Below, in pieces: positions 46,901 through 58,331 of a stretch of 64,000 bases of DNA. The DNA is from Stagonosporopsis chrysanthemi (taxonomy: Eukaryota; Ascomycota; Dothideomycetes; Pleosporales; Didymellaceae). How positions within the stretch are numbered: the stretch's first letter is position 1; the number at the start of each line of letters is the position of its first letter. Under the pieces are notes generated by a model. That model had not been told where the DNA came from and searched no databases. It worked only from the letters and a program-made list of their open reading frames with translations. The stretch is from contig JAFISE010000075.1 of assembly GCA_022560025.1 (NCBI GenBank), positions 87,012 to 151,011 on the forward strand, read 5' to 3'. The translations under genes were made by a program, and so were the position numbers.

Positions 46901-48432
46901 CGGACTGTTTGGTGACTTTGCATCAGGTTTCGGCGATGCAGTTGGTGTGATGATATCACCATTGTTGCAGGACTCTGATGCCTGGTGGTGCTCATTGTCA
47001 TTGATCATGATTCGCAGAATGTTGAGTGCATCCTGGCCATTACTGAAGAAGGAAAAGAAATACTGTCAGGTGTTAGCTATGTCTCTCTCGTAATCGAACT
47101 GCTGCTCCCACCTCGTCGATGGCGAATGTTTCGTCGTTGTCGATCACTCTGACCTTGACAGTGTTCGCAAAGTCGAGGATAGCGCTTTCTTCGATTTCCA
47201 GTACGTTTTGGATGGGTAACGAGATTTTGACGCTATTCCCGTCGTTGTGCGTCCGAAAAATGACCTTTTGGATGGACTTCACCCACTCTTTCGCACTTGC
47301 AGCACTGTCCGCCTTGAATTGAATAGTACGTTCGTCGGTCGTGACTGTGAATATTGTTTCTTCTTCGTTCTTCTTTTTGCCATCGAGGAGTTCGGCAGAT
47401 GTGGCGTATTGCAGATTGATTCGATTGCGTGGGAAGTAAAGCTCCGCAGGATTGGTGTAATACGACAACACGTCCCCCCTGAGTATGAACCAGTACCTGT
47501 TGTACTTGGACCGACCTCGTTTGAACAGGTAACCGGTCTTGCTCACATCGTGCTGCAGCAGGTCAGTTGACATCCGAGATTTCGAGTTTGACACTGACAT
47601 GTTTCTTCGAGATGTATGCATAGAAACATATGTGTTTCTGCGTCACATACATGTAGCCTTGTAGCAGAATGCTCTGGAGTAGCCAGCAAGGGTACTCGGA
47701 TATGATTTCCTCGACTTCTTCGAGCTCGAAGACCTGATGTATCCGCTGTGCAAGACTAACAGGTCCCGAGCTTTTGGTTGCCCCTGCTGAGCTTCCGTGT
47801 CTGCTCCGTCGCCCTGAGCTTCTCACCTTCTCCATTTGTTTCTCTTCGCTAACAGGGGCTCTGATGCGTTCGCTCGTGGTCACGGAAGGAGACTCAAGCG
47901 GCGGTGGTCGCGGGGGCAGAAGTTGGGAGGATGACATCTGATCCATACGTCGACCTTCTGACCTAGCATCTGCGCTGCTTCTCAGTTTGGGTAGGGAGCG
48001 TAACAACTTGTGCTCTGACAAAATTCTACGATGCTGCTTGCCCTGCCGGTCCTTCTCGTCCTGTGGCTCTTCTGACGCTCTTCGGAAGTTGTTTGCAGAG
48101 CTGAGGCGGCTCAATCGTGCGGCGCCGTCTAAGCTGTGGAAGGGCTGGCGCTTCTTGCCCTCTTGGTCGCTGTCGCCTGAGTCCACCTCCTGCATGGTCG
48201 CCAGGTCGGTCTGCGACTGCTGCCCGGCACGCGCAATCATGGAGAATATGGACTGGTTCATCGACATAGTGTTGGTTCGTGTGGGCGCTGTCACGTCGTC
48301 CTCCGCATCATCTCCATCTTTGAAGCGTTCTGGTATATCGAGGGACAACTTGCGCGGCTCTTTCTCCGAACCCCTTCGCTTCTTAGACAATCTGCGGCTC
48401 GACCTAGCTCTCCCTCGATCCTGCGACGCCAT
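43965..48432 (-). CDS. ATG26: Sterol 3-beta-glucosyltransferase Atg26
   Basis: Exons complement(47599-48432), complement(47112-47552), complement(44306-47062) and complement(43965-44255) give 1440 residues; introns are 46, 49 and 50 nt. The domain order is the Atg26/UGT51 signature. A basic disordered N-terminus is followed by a GRAM domain (about 220-280), and a PH domain (K-T-G-Y-L-F-K-R-G-R through V-K-S-I-Q-K-V). A Ser-rich linker and a second GRAM (I-L-H-S-S-F-F-A-S-L-Q-R-V-L-P) follow. The glycosyltransferase begins L-T-I-G-S-R-G-D-V-Q-P and carries the donor-binding H-H-G-G-S-G-T-T-G-A-S-L-R-A-G and D-Q-Y-F-F-A. It glucosylates ergosterol with UDP-glucose at phosphoinositide-rich membranes and supports selective autophagy of peroxisomes in some fungi. 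Confidence 0.96.
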
Positions 48433-49152
48433 CTTGAGTGTTGAGTGTGCGGTCGCGTCGCGGTACTTGCACGTGGCGGAGCGTGGAGGTCGTTGCGGCG
48501 GAGTATTGTTGCTGTGCTGATCGAAGACGCTTGTACATGCAGCTAGTCGGATTGTGTAGGTTCGTCGTAATGGATACGCTCACTGCTATAGGCAGCTTCT
48601 GGGGAAATCGTCACATATTGAACGAGTACATCGATGGACTGATACGCTGGCAACCCGCATGACGAGCCCTGAGCTGCACGCACGACATTTAGCGCCAACA
48701 TCCGGCGCCATGCACCGGATGACTGGTCGACACAGGCCATGCACACCACCTGCCTAGGCAGCATCACTCAACAACCCTTCTTCAGGACCATCACCCCCCA
48801 CTATACCTGATTCCTTGAGACACTCACAAGTCGCACACAGATACCCAAGCGTGACCGAGGCATCTAGCATTAGCCCTGTCATACGTCACTGGGTATCGAT
48901 AACAAATCACGCTATCGAGCATCTGGGCACGGTCAGAAGCGGCTCTTACTTTGCAGAGACGCAGAATCAGAGGAGAATGGCGGTATTATATTGACTTGAT
49001 TCGCTGATATACACGACTTCAACATTCTGTACCGACAAATAAAACATGACCGTTATGATGTACACAGTGTAGACCAAGCAGTGTCGCTCGCGGTCTGAAA
49101 GTGCCGAATCCCTTCCAGAACTCCAAATGATCCCATCAACATCAGCAATCAC
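48433..49152. other. Intergenic: ATG26 promoter and PEP4 3' flank
   Basis: A 720-bp region with no supported gene. Frames are under 75 codons and unremarkable. Confidence 0.45.
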
Positions 49153-50461
49153 TTATTTAGCCTTGGCAAGACCAACAGCCGAGTTACCGACATCGTAGAC
49201 AGAGTACCAGCGCCTAAGGAAAGCGTCACCCAGGATAGCAAGGGGCCCAACGGGCTCGGGGAAATCCATGCCAAAGAAAGCAGAGATACACGACCCCTGA
49301 ACCTCGAGAATGTAGTCGTAGGCACCGATAGTGAAGTTATGGCCGGTCAGGGTGAAGGTGAGGTCGGGCAGACTGTCACGCTTGTTGCACTCAACGGTGT
49401 ACTGGCCGTTGTAGGACTTCTTGGCACCAATCTCCTTGTTCAGAAGCTCGGCGATTGTAGAAGGAAGGGCAATGAGAGATGTGCCAGTGTCCAGAATAAC
49501 ACCGGTGTTGTCCATCTCAGCAGTCTCCTTACCAAAGGTGATGGCGTCGAGGTCAACCTCCCAGTAAGCCTTGCGCCTCAAAGGAATCTTGGTAAGCTTG
49601 CCGGTGTAGTGGCTCTCATCAATACCACCAAACGTAGCAACGGACTCCTGGCCCTCGTTGGTATCGCCGAGGTAGAAGGCGAAGACAGGCTCGTCCAACA
49701 GGCCCTGGTCGAGCATGTTGTAGAAAGGAGGGACGATCTTGTTGACCGAGATGGTGTCGTATCCGAGACCCATGATGCCATCAAAACGGCCAAAGGCAAA
49801 GGCGAGGCCAGGCTCAGAGGTAGCCTCGGCGAAGTCCTGATGCTTGACCTTGAGGTCGCCGATCTGGAAGACATCGTTGGAGACGAAGCCACTAAGCTCG
49901 CCAGATCCGTAGCGAATCTCGAACGAGGTACCGTTCTTCTTGTAGGTCGACGACGAAGACGAATCGTACTTGGTGTGGAGGTAGCAGGCAATGGAGTTGC
50001 ACTCGGACGAGGGGACCCAGAGGTTAGAGCTACCAGTGTCGAGGACAACCTTGAAGTCCTGGGGAGGGGTGCCGAGAGAAATCTCGGAGAAGTCTGGCGA
50101 TATCAGTGGCTGTTGTAGACGATGATGGAGAGGCGCGATAAGGGTGCTACGTACACTGAGCGTTCAGGAAGTTGCTGACGGGGACTGGGTGCGAGCCGTC
50201 GGCGACGTAGGGCGCCTTGAACATCTGCTCGGCGTGGGTCTCGGGCTTGATGCCCATGTACTTCTGACCGAGTGCCTTTGCGTGCTCTTGGATGTTTGCG
50301 TATTTCTGGGAGCTGTCAGTCCGTGTTGCCACCGCAAGGCGGCGATGTTGTAGACTCACCAGCTGCTCTGACAAAGGCACCTTCTGGAGCTTCATCTTGT
50401 GCACACCGGCAACGGCGGGCGAGGCCAGCGCGCCTGCAGCGAGGAAAATGGCTGTCTTCAT
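49153..50461 (-). CDS. PEP4: Vacuolar aspartyl protease (saccharopepsin, PEP4/PepE type)
   Basis: Exons complement(50360-50461), complement(50155-50305) and complement(49153-50093) give 397 residues. A signal peptide (M-K-T-A-I-F-L-A-A-G-A-L-A) is followed by a propeptide with H-K-M-K-L-Q-K-V-P and A-L-G-Q-K-Y-M-G, conserved in fungal PepE. The mature enzyme begins near F-L-N-A-Q-Y-F-S-E-I. The two catalytic Asp motifs are V-L-D-T-G-S-S-N (D103) and I-L-D-T-G-T-S-L (D286), with the flap Y-G-S-G between them. One sequon (N-F-T) lies near G-H-N-F-T-I-G. It matures and acts in the vacuole, degrading proteins and activating other vacuolar zymogens. The first intron is 54 nt and stop-free, so retention would insert 18 residues into the propeptide. 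Confidence 0.97.
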
Positions 50462-51044
50462 GATGACAGTTAGCGATCTGGATTGATGGTGTCTGCACTT
50501 GGACAATGCAGGTGGAGTGGATGATGGAGGGTTGCGGCGGACGGGCGGTTATGGTTACCTGGGAGGCTGGGGCAGCTTAGCGCCAGGAGCTATCGCAGTG
50601 TCGTCACCTGGTCTTCTTGGACTGCACGTGCACCCGCGTCAGTTCCTGGATGAAACCCTGGTTGGCCCGCTCCCCAGACGCTTTCGGCCCCGAAGAGCTT
50701 GGATCCCTGCATTCCCCATACAAACCGGCCTTGGAGGTACTCGCTCCTGGCTCCTTACCCTTTCCAGAATCTGCTTTGAGTGCCCGTTAACTGATGGCGG
50801 ATCTCAGTGCACAGCTTGACTCACGACGCTGTCCACTATGCCGATCCTTACATTGAGCAGGGCTGTACCTTGGCTGGACGCTAGTCTCCCTGCAGCCAGT
50901 TGTCAAACAATACTTGGTGCTGCACCTCGCTAGAGGTAGAAGTGGCGAAAGCTTGGTTCGTTCAAAAACTCACAAAATGATGTGCGAATCTAGCTCTCAA
51001 ACGATCATTACATTGATGGTGTCAATCTACGCATTCAACATTGC
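50462..51044. other. Intergenic: PEP4 promoter and EI24-like 3' flank
   Basis: A 583-bp region with no supported gene. It contains the whole PEP4 promoter. Confidence 0.45.
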
Positions 51045-51998
51045 CTATACAACAGCGTCCGGCTCGTCCGTGTACTGAGGCCCGACCAATGTTTCCTCCA
51101 TGTGTCGACGAGCTGTTTCAAGGTCGGCTGCCCACAGTGCAGAACTGGCAGCTGCTGTCAATAGGAAAAGCATACTGAAGGGCGGTACCAATTGCAGGAA
51201 CAGATAGATCGTGCCATACCTGAGTCCATTAGTGAGACCGCACGTCACTACGTATCAAGAAGCTTACCAAGTATACTGCCATCTACGCTTGCTCACAGAT
51301 TCTTCTCTCTGCTTACGGTCAAACCCCAAGAGTTGAAAGTAACGCCAGTGCTGGAACGGTCCTGCGCGGTACCCAGTAAGAAACAGAAACATTGGCACCC
51401 CTACGTATGGCACGAAATTGAGTGGAAGCAGTACGACAAACTCAGTGATCTGGCGAAATGAGAACGGTGCATAGACCGGTGTTTTTGTTGGCCTTCCCAG
51501 ACGGCGTACAGGATCGTTCAAGTTGTCCTCCGACACGGGACGGTGTTGGCGGATGAGGTCCCCGTAGCCTTTGTGTATCATGACCGCATCAAAGATGTCC
51601 ACTTGAGTCTCATCCACCAGAAAGGCTTCGAACAGGATGGCCACCACTGCTGCCCCTTCGCCCAAGACGAGGAATGTGCCATTCACCCATGCGCTGCCGC
51701 CTTTGTGGAATATTGAGAGGAATGCGACTTGTGGAAGGTATGTCCAGAAGAAAAGGTTCAGTAGAACAAATGTGCTGAGTAGTAAGGCGGGCAAAAGACG
51801 AGTCTTGAGCATGGAGTAGAGGTACGGGTGTGTGGCAAAGAAGAGAATACCCTGTTGCCTGTTAGCTCAAGTCTTGCAGTGCTTTGAAGGCGCGAGTACC
51901 TTTGGCAAGTACGATACTGCGATCATGTTGTCCCACATAGGCCAAATGACAACCCTGGGTACGTTTCTCAGGGCAGACTGCCGCTGTTGCTGAGGCAT
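51045..51998 (-). CDS. EI24/RRT8-type multi-pass membrane protein
   Basis: Exons complement(51900-51998), complement(51268-51851) and complement(51045-51219) give 285 residues, with two 48-nt introns. The sequence has about five hydrophobic segments (I-L-F-F-A-T-H-P-Y-L-Y, L-P-A-L-L-L-S-T-F-V-L-L, V-V-A-I-L-F-E-A-F-L-V, V-V-L-L-P-L-N-F-V-P-Y-V-G-V, and L-V-P-P-F-S-M-L-F-L-L). The V-L-L-P-L-N-F-V-P-Y-V-G followed by F-L-F-L-T-G-Y-R-A-G-P pattern is typical of the EI24-domain family. That family includes yeast Rrt8 and related outer-spore-wall/lipid-droplet proteins. A role in lipid droplets, ER or spore wall lipid is inferred only from the family; no catalytic residue is recognised. Confidence 0.8.
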
Positions 51999-52219
51999 GT
52001 CGACGGTGTTGGGTGAGGATTCGTGTGGGTTGCGGATTGTGGCTCAATGTTTGCGATGACGCACTAGCGCGAGCCGCGTGGGTTGCACCGCATGTGACAC
52101 CTGAAGTGTCTCAAGTAGCAAAACCTCTGGTGATCTTCCTACCTTGAGAGATTTCTGAAAATAGGATCTTGCTGGTTATGTGTATCAAAGTGTAAAGGGT
52201 ATATAGCTTGACTGGACTG

Positions 52220-53992
52220 TCATCCTAGAGTCTTGGACTTCTTTTCCCGCTGCCTCTCCATCGCTTTGAGGACATCGTCAGCATTGTTTACATCTCCTTT
52301 TCTCTTCTTCGGACCTCGCTTCCGCTTCTTCGCAGCTTTGAGTCCGTCTTCTTCTTCGTCATCGCCACCGGCACCGGCGCCGAGGCCCTTCCATTCGCTG
52401 AACTTGACTTTCTCCCCTTCGCGCTCCATCTCATCAGCATCGTCGAAGCGCGACTCGCCAAAGCCCATGTCTATGTCTTCCATATCTCGATCTGATGCTG
52501 CAAGCTCGGCCGCACGTTTCTTGAGACGGGTCTCTTTTGAGTCCGCGTCACTAGGGTCGGCAGAGGATAGGTTCTGCAGCAGGGTTGATTTCTCATCGAG
52601 ATTTCGCACCTTGGCCAGGGCAGCGCGTACAGTAGCATCTGCAGATGAGACCCCAGATGCGTTGTCAGGGGCGCTGCTTGTCGGTCTCGACCTGAAGTAA
52701 TCCCTTCTTGCAGGTTGATTGGGGTTGCTTGATATCGATGCTTCCGCTGTGTTACGCTTCTGAGGTATCTCTGACGACGAGGGATCAAGCGTCAGGATTG
52801 TAGAACCTTTATCGTCACCGTCGCTTGGCACAGCTTCTCCCTCTTCCTCTGGCTCAGGGTCATCATCGTCGTCATCATCGTCATCACCGTCATCGAGGCT
52901 CGCAAGGGGGTTGTAATTAGACCCAACACCTGCAAAGATATCTTCGTCCTCGGAACCTTCTTCTTTCTTTGGTTCTGGCAGGTTGTTCATGTTTATTGGC
53001 TTCGATGCATCGTCTAGATCGTGCCGGACTTCGGGAGGTGGCTGGTCTGCAGCCTTTTGCTTCTTGACCTTCCTCTTCTCTTTGCCGTCAGGCCCTTTGA
53101 TAATAAGGACCTCGCGCCCTTTCTCGTCGATCTCAATTCGCGACTGCTCGCCCTGTGGATTGATCTTCCGAAAACCAGCTCCTAGGGTTGGGAATCTCTT
53201 CTCGTGCTCGGCCTCCGCTGCCTTTGCTGCCTCCTCGCGTTGCTTCTTCAGCTCTGCCAGAATATCCGCTCGTGTCCGTTTCGTGCCTGCGACTTGCGTT
53301 GGCGGGGCCTTCATTGTTTCGCCTTTCTTCTCCACCTTCTTATGAGTAACAGGACCAACGTCTGCTTCAGCTAGCTCGTCGAAAGCGTCTTCAACGTCTT
53401 CGCTAGCTTCGTCGTCCTCGTCGTCCTTGGCTGCTTGGTCCTCGTGCCCACCCAAAACATCCTCGCCCCGCCGCACTCGCTCGAGCAGTTTCCTGTCCAG
53501 GCCTTTGACCAGATGTGTGGTGCTGACATCGCCACCTGAGATGTCTAATACCAGCTTCTCGAAAGTCTCGCGATCAATCTGTCCGAGCTTCATGGCCTCT
53601 TCGAGGTTTTTGATGCGTTTGGCGATTTCGCTGTCCTCCTCACTGATACGTGTCTTCGTACGATCAGTGTAGCCAGCGGCGAGCTTTATACCCTTGGGTG
53701 CTGAAGCCCGAGGCGTCTTCTGCGGGTTCAGTTTCGCATTGCGCTCGGCCAGCTGGCGAGCAAAGTCTGTCTGAATAGAGCCTCTGCCAACCTGACGCCT
53801 GCGGTAGTGTCAGTAATTAGCGATCGTGTATCTCCCAGCCGATGCTCACGGTGTCATGGGTATGCTTGAATGTTTGCGTGCGCCGAGCGCGCCTCCGGGT
53901 GTGCGCGAGGCAGATGATGCACTCTGATTGCCCCCATCCTGCTGCTTGGGCTGGTCGCTGAATAGCAGTCGGCGGAATTGCGAGTTGTTCAT
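52220..53992 (-). CDS. RED/IK-type spliceosomal protein (Smu2 homologue)
   Basis: Exons complement(53850-53992) and complement(52220-53798) give 573 residues. The start M-N-N-S-Q-F-R-R-L-L, then A-L-G-A-R-K-H-S-S-I-P-M-T-P, is the N-terminal block of fungal RED proteins. After the 51-nt intron come D-F-A-R-Q-L-A-E-R-N, L-A-A-G-Y-T-D-R-T-K and M-K-L-G-Q-I-D-R-E-T-F-E-K-L at residue 117. The rest is charged and mostly disordered, with a coiled stretch (I-L-A-E-L-K-K-Q-R-E-E), acidic runs and basic C-terminal nuclear signals. RED pairs with SMU1 in the precatalytic B complex and helps select splice sites, notably in short introns. That suits this intron-dense, short-intron genome. Confidence 0.85.
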
Positions 53993-54444
53993 GGTGCCTG
54001 AGAAGAGATGTTTGCGCTCAGATGCGACGCGCAAAAGGTGCCGAAGCGCGTTTCGTTAGCGTACATAGGTACGTTGATCCACTCCGCCTTCCCCCGCAAA
54101 GTGCGTCATATCAGGGACTGGATAATATTGTAGCACTGGTGTAAATAATTAAGAAACTCGGGCAGTGACGCCGCAACACATGTGTCGGCTTATCGCAAAT
54201 GATACTGCGTGCGCGTACAGTAAACTCCTGTGTCTACCTGACAACGTGACGTGAAGGAGCTATCATACACGCCTGGTGCTGTGCATCTGCCTTCACTTGA
54301 AGCTCTCCCCTTGTTCATCCGCTTCCACTTCGCGCCGACTTCCCTAGTATATATAGTGACGGCCCTGTGCGCTTGAGGAATCTCCACCTGCAGTTATCTA
54401 CACTTGTCCCAACTCTACAGCACTGCTATTGGCGAGAAACAAAC
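53993..54444. promoter_or_regulatory. Divergent promoter, RED (-) and GH43 (+)
   Basis: A 452-bp region. A TATATATA box at 54348-54355 sits about 90 bp before the GH43 start, at a usual distance for a strongly regulated secreted hydrolase. No matching box is seen on the RED side, as expected for a housekeeping gene. Confidence 0.5.
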
Positions 54445-55575
54445 ATGTTCAAGCTTTTGTTGCTTGCGGCTCTTGCTGCTGCAGGCGCCTGCTACACGGC
54501 GCCAAACGCCACATTCACGAACCCGGTCCTCGACACAGTGGGCGCTGATCCGTAAGCAACATTCTATGCCATTGATGTCTTCAAGCTCAACATGTGCAGA
54601 TGGGTCTTTCGCCATGATGGCTACTACTACATGACCTACACCAACAACGATAACATCACCCTGCGGCGAAGCAAGCTTCTCACCGACTGGAATAATGCCG
54701 AATCCAAGTTGCTCTTCAAGCCACCTCCGGGCATGAACTACTCCACGGACCTGTGGGCACCAGAGCTTCACAGCCTCAACAACAACTGGTACATTATCTT
54801 TACCGCAGACCCGCGCAACGACTCTCCACCACCCGAGATCGAGATGTGGTGTGAATACAACTGCCCTGCTGTCAATCACCGCATGTACGTGGTCGAAGGC
54901 ATTGGCTCTGATCCCTGGACTGCCTCGTATACCTACAAAGGCGAGCTCAACACATACGATCAGTTTGCCATAGATGGCACCTACTTCAGACACAATGAGC
55001 AGCTGTACCACATTTATTCGTGCTGGTATCGCCAGTATGATGGCTGGCCAGCGAACCTCTGCATCACCAAGCTGTCTGATCCTTGGACCGTATCTTCGCC
55101 TTTCACGGAACGTCAGATCATCTCAGTCCCACAGTATCCTTGGGAAAAGACTCCATTCGGACGCGCGAGTAACGATCGTCTCTCGTCTAATGAAGGTCCG
55201 CAACAATTGGTCAACCCGAAAACACAGCAAAATTTCCTTATTTACAGTGCTGCACGTTCGGACAATCGTAATTACTGTCTTGCCCAGTTGGAGCTTGTGG
55301 GGAACGACCCAATGAACCCTAGCGATTGGCACAAACATCCTTACCCTGTTTTCTATCAGAATCCTAGCGAAGAGGCCTACGGTGTCGGACATGCGAGCTT
55401 CACTAGTAGCCCTGATGGGAAAGAAGACTGGATCGTTTATCATGGCATGCGGGACCCAACGAATGGTTGGGGGGCACGAACAATCCGCACGCAAGCGTTC
55501 ACATGGAACGAAGATGGAACACCAAACTTCCCTCGGCCTGGTTATGGCCCGTACGTTGTTCCTGGCGGACAGTAG
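54445..55575 (+). CDS. Secreted glycoside hydrolase family 43 (arabinanase/arabinofuranosidase-like)
   Basis: Exons 54445-54551 and 54600-55575 give 360 residues. The 48-nt intron interrupts the first active-site block and restores G-A-D-P-W-V-F. A cleavable signal peptide (M-F-K-L-L-L-L-A-A-L-A-A-A-G-A) leads the protein. The five-bladed-propeller GH43 residues are visible. D35 in N-P-V-L-D-T-V-G-A-D-P is the general base, D161 in F-A-I-D-G-T is the pKa modulator, and E234 in S-N-E-G-P is the general acid. S-T-D-L-W-A-P-E-L-H and G-V-G-H-A-S-F are conserved family blocks. It should release arabinose or arabino-oligosaccharides from plant cell wall pectin or hemicellulose. The exact subfamily cannot be fixed by eye. 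Confidence 0.93.
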
Positions 55576-56201
55576 GCGACCACCTGTAAGGTCGATGAGT
55601 CTAGGCAACGTCCTCGGGATGCACGGCAGTGCGGCGCAGTTCGTCTGCCTCAGATACCGCCCTAGGAGTAGAAAATATCGTGGCATGATCGCACATAATG
55701 CGAGGAGACGTTCTTCTTGCACTCGTGGTTTGTTGTTGTAGCTCGTTGGATCATCCTCTTGGTTTGGTTTGGTTCTCAAGCACGCACTTCGTCAGAAAAT
55801 CTTCACTCCACAACACACAATTGAATTCGCCAGAAAACATACAGAATACAACGATACCAACCACAGTAAAACGAAAAAGTGACTAGGGACGATTTAACTC
55901 GTTGATGCAGACATGACGTAGTCCTGTGTACGCATTTCCCACCACACGAAACATGGATGTGAGGGAAATTAGCACCTTTCAATGACAACTACGGATGTGC
56001 AGATTAGAGATACTCAATGAAAATCAAGATATTGCTTTCCCGGCTCATGGACAAGATTGATACCTACCCATGTACAAGATGCACATACAGGCACGAACTG
56101 AACAAAAGACATTGCATAAACCCTAAGATATCATGATCAAAGACGCCGAGCGAAACCGAGCAAACGAACACAGTATGGCGTGCAAACACAGACGAAATAG
56201 C
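55576..56201. other. Intergenic between convergent GH43 and EXO5
   Basis: A 626-bp terminator region. It is relatively AT-rich in its middle (55780-56130), and no gene is supported. Confidence 0.45.
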
Positions 56202-57901
56202 TCACACAGCACTTTGGCCTCTCCCCACTCGCCTGAGTCTGCTCTTCTCGACGGCCTCATCAACCTTCCTTTGTCGCCAGGTGCAATCCTCTGCAAAGTC
56301 GCATATCCTGCACTTAAATGCCTCCTCAATCTCCACGCCCTTGGCCTCTCTCGCGCCCTTCCACCATGCCATCTCGTCCATGATATACTGTTCAATGACG
56401 TTGGCCTCGTACACAACCAGTTCGTCACCAATGACGTCACCTGATTTCGAGTAGCGGAATTCAGCACGAAGAATTGGGGAGAGACTAGCTGGGGGTATGA
56501 CACGCTGCAGCTCCGTGACCAACAAGGACCACAACGAGAGCAGGGTGGGGAAAAGAGCGGCTTCGTTTTCAGGGCCAATGTCTCCGATCTCGCGGAGGAA
56601 AACCTCTGTGAAAGGTTCTTGCGGACTCAGGTCGTAGCGCGCGAAGACTGTCTCAGCATCCACAGTGTTCAGAGACAGTGATTCGAGGAGCTTGCGATAC
56701 AACATGAGTTGCATCCATGTTGGTCGCAGCGAAGCGCCGGTTGGCTTCGAGCGTACACCGCGTGTCTTCACATCTGCAATGTAGATCTGCTGGGTGGGAT
56801 CAATGCGTCCTTTTGATGCATCGCTGCTAATGCAGGTGCCAGACCATTGGGCGAAAGCCTGTGCAATGCTGATTTGATCTTGGGGTAATGGCACCGTGCC
56901 ACCACTTTTCTCTGCCTTCGTCCGTTCGAGTTGCTCCTCAAGATTCGGGTCGGGGCATTGGTAGGAAATCTCATCAATAACGCCATTGACGACTTGGCCC
57001 TCAACCACACCCCAGACCTCGAGTTCCCGGGTCAGACCAGTTTCACGTAGACACCGTAGTCCAGATATTGTGTTCCACATTCGCAAACCGAAACGGTCCA
57101 CTTTGGTCTGAACTTGCACTGGTACTGACGTGTGCACTTCATCCTCGAGCTTCTGGTGAATTCTGGTGCCGGTGCGCATCGCTTGTGTCCGAGGCTTGCG
57201 CCCAAACTTCGACAGGGTATACAGATATTGCAGCTCACACCAGGCTGGCGAGACCAGATCAGTTACGGAGAGCGGCTTCTTTGGCTTCGTGCGAAATCGC
57301 TCAATCGGTGGACGTGGATCGATTTCCACAGCATCGGGTGGTAATAACGTGCTCGTAGGTTGTGGAGTGAAGCTTAGGCGGGTGATGTTGTTCCTAGCTG
57401 ATTGAACTCCCCGTTGCGGTTCTTCAATAGGGACTAGGCGCTGTTAGCTGTCAGTCAATCGAAGTGCAGCTAATTGTGTCGAAGCAACATACCACTCCAT
57501 GCCCTGCGCGACCTTTCGTCGTACTCGACTTCCAGCGTCTCGCAAGCTGGAGAACTTTCAGTTTCTCGGTGCATGTTGGTGTCCTGAACGCTGCGCCTGG
57601 CTCTCTTCGCCACACGCAATAGAGACGGTGCGTGTATGGTGACGAGATCATTTCGGTCTTCGTCTTCAGCCTCGCCCTGTTCAAATTCGATGCTCGGTAG
57701 CACTGAGATCTTATCCTCGGATCTAAAAGCCTTTCGAGTGAGCGATTCGAGGAAACTTGCTAGCAGCGTGTCTTCGTCAACCTCAGTCGCGTCGAATTCG
57801 GAGCCGTAGTCGCTCACAGAAGCAGGAGCCTCGAGGTCGACATCGAGTTCAGAGCCGTAACAGCTCGATGTTTGCGTCACCGATGCGGGTAATGCAGCCA
57901 T
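56202..57901 (-). CDS. EXO5: Exonuclease V (Exo5/Dem1), 4Fe-4S single-strand exonuclease
   Basis: Exons complement(57493-57901) and complement(56202-57433) give 546 residues; the 59-nt intron splits a Val codon. After an acidic N-terminus, the PD-(D/E)XK nuclease core starts at L-S-V-T-D-L-V-S-P-A-W-C-E-L-Q. It includes G-T-R-I-H-Q-K-L-E, V-N-G-V-I-D-E-I and Y-I-A-D-V-K-T-R (the D-x-K catalytic part). Four cysteines expected to hold the iron-sulfur cluster are C202 near the start of the fold and C511, C514 and C520 at the end (C-R-I-C-x5-C). Exo5 degrades single-stranded DNA from its ends in mitochondria and in nuclear repair. No obvious mitochondrial presequence is seen from this start. An upstream non-ATG extension was not used. 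Confidence 0.93.
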
Positions 57902-58331
57902 TTTGCCATTTTCTGGCAGCGTGGAGTATGTGCTCGTGGGTGGCAAGGCGCAACACGCGACTTCAGAGGCGCGCTTCGCGTACGTGACATCATGAGTCTT
58001 TAGGCCGCGCAGAGAATCCGTTCAGATAGCCTCCACTGGAAAACAAAATAGTCGCACAAGAAGTCACAAGACACGTAAAGTCCTTGCATTTCCACACGCC
58101 TTATACACAAGACACGCTGGAAAGTTGTTCACAGCGTGCATGTGGTCAGTTTGTTTGCAGGTGGAGATTTGTACATTTACAAGCAGAGCTCACACTAAGT
58201 ACATGACTGCATCACCATCTTGCCATTCAGCATGTGTCAAATAGCCCTAGCGACAACCGTGTACTCATATGTATAAATGCAAGCGTGACGAACCCACTCT
58301 ACGTCCTAGTGTGCGGCCGCATTCCACGCGA
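57902..58331. other. Intergenic: EXO5 promoter and peroxiredoxin-like 3' flank
   Basis: A 430-bp region with no supported gene. Confidence 0.45.
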
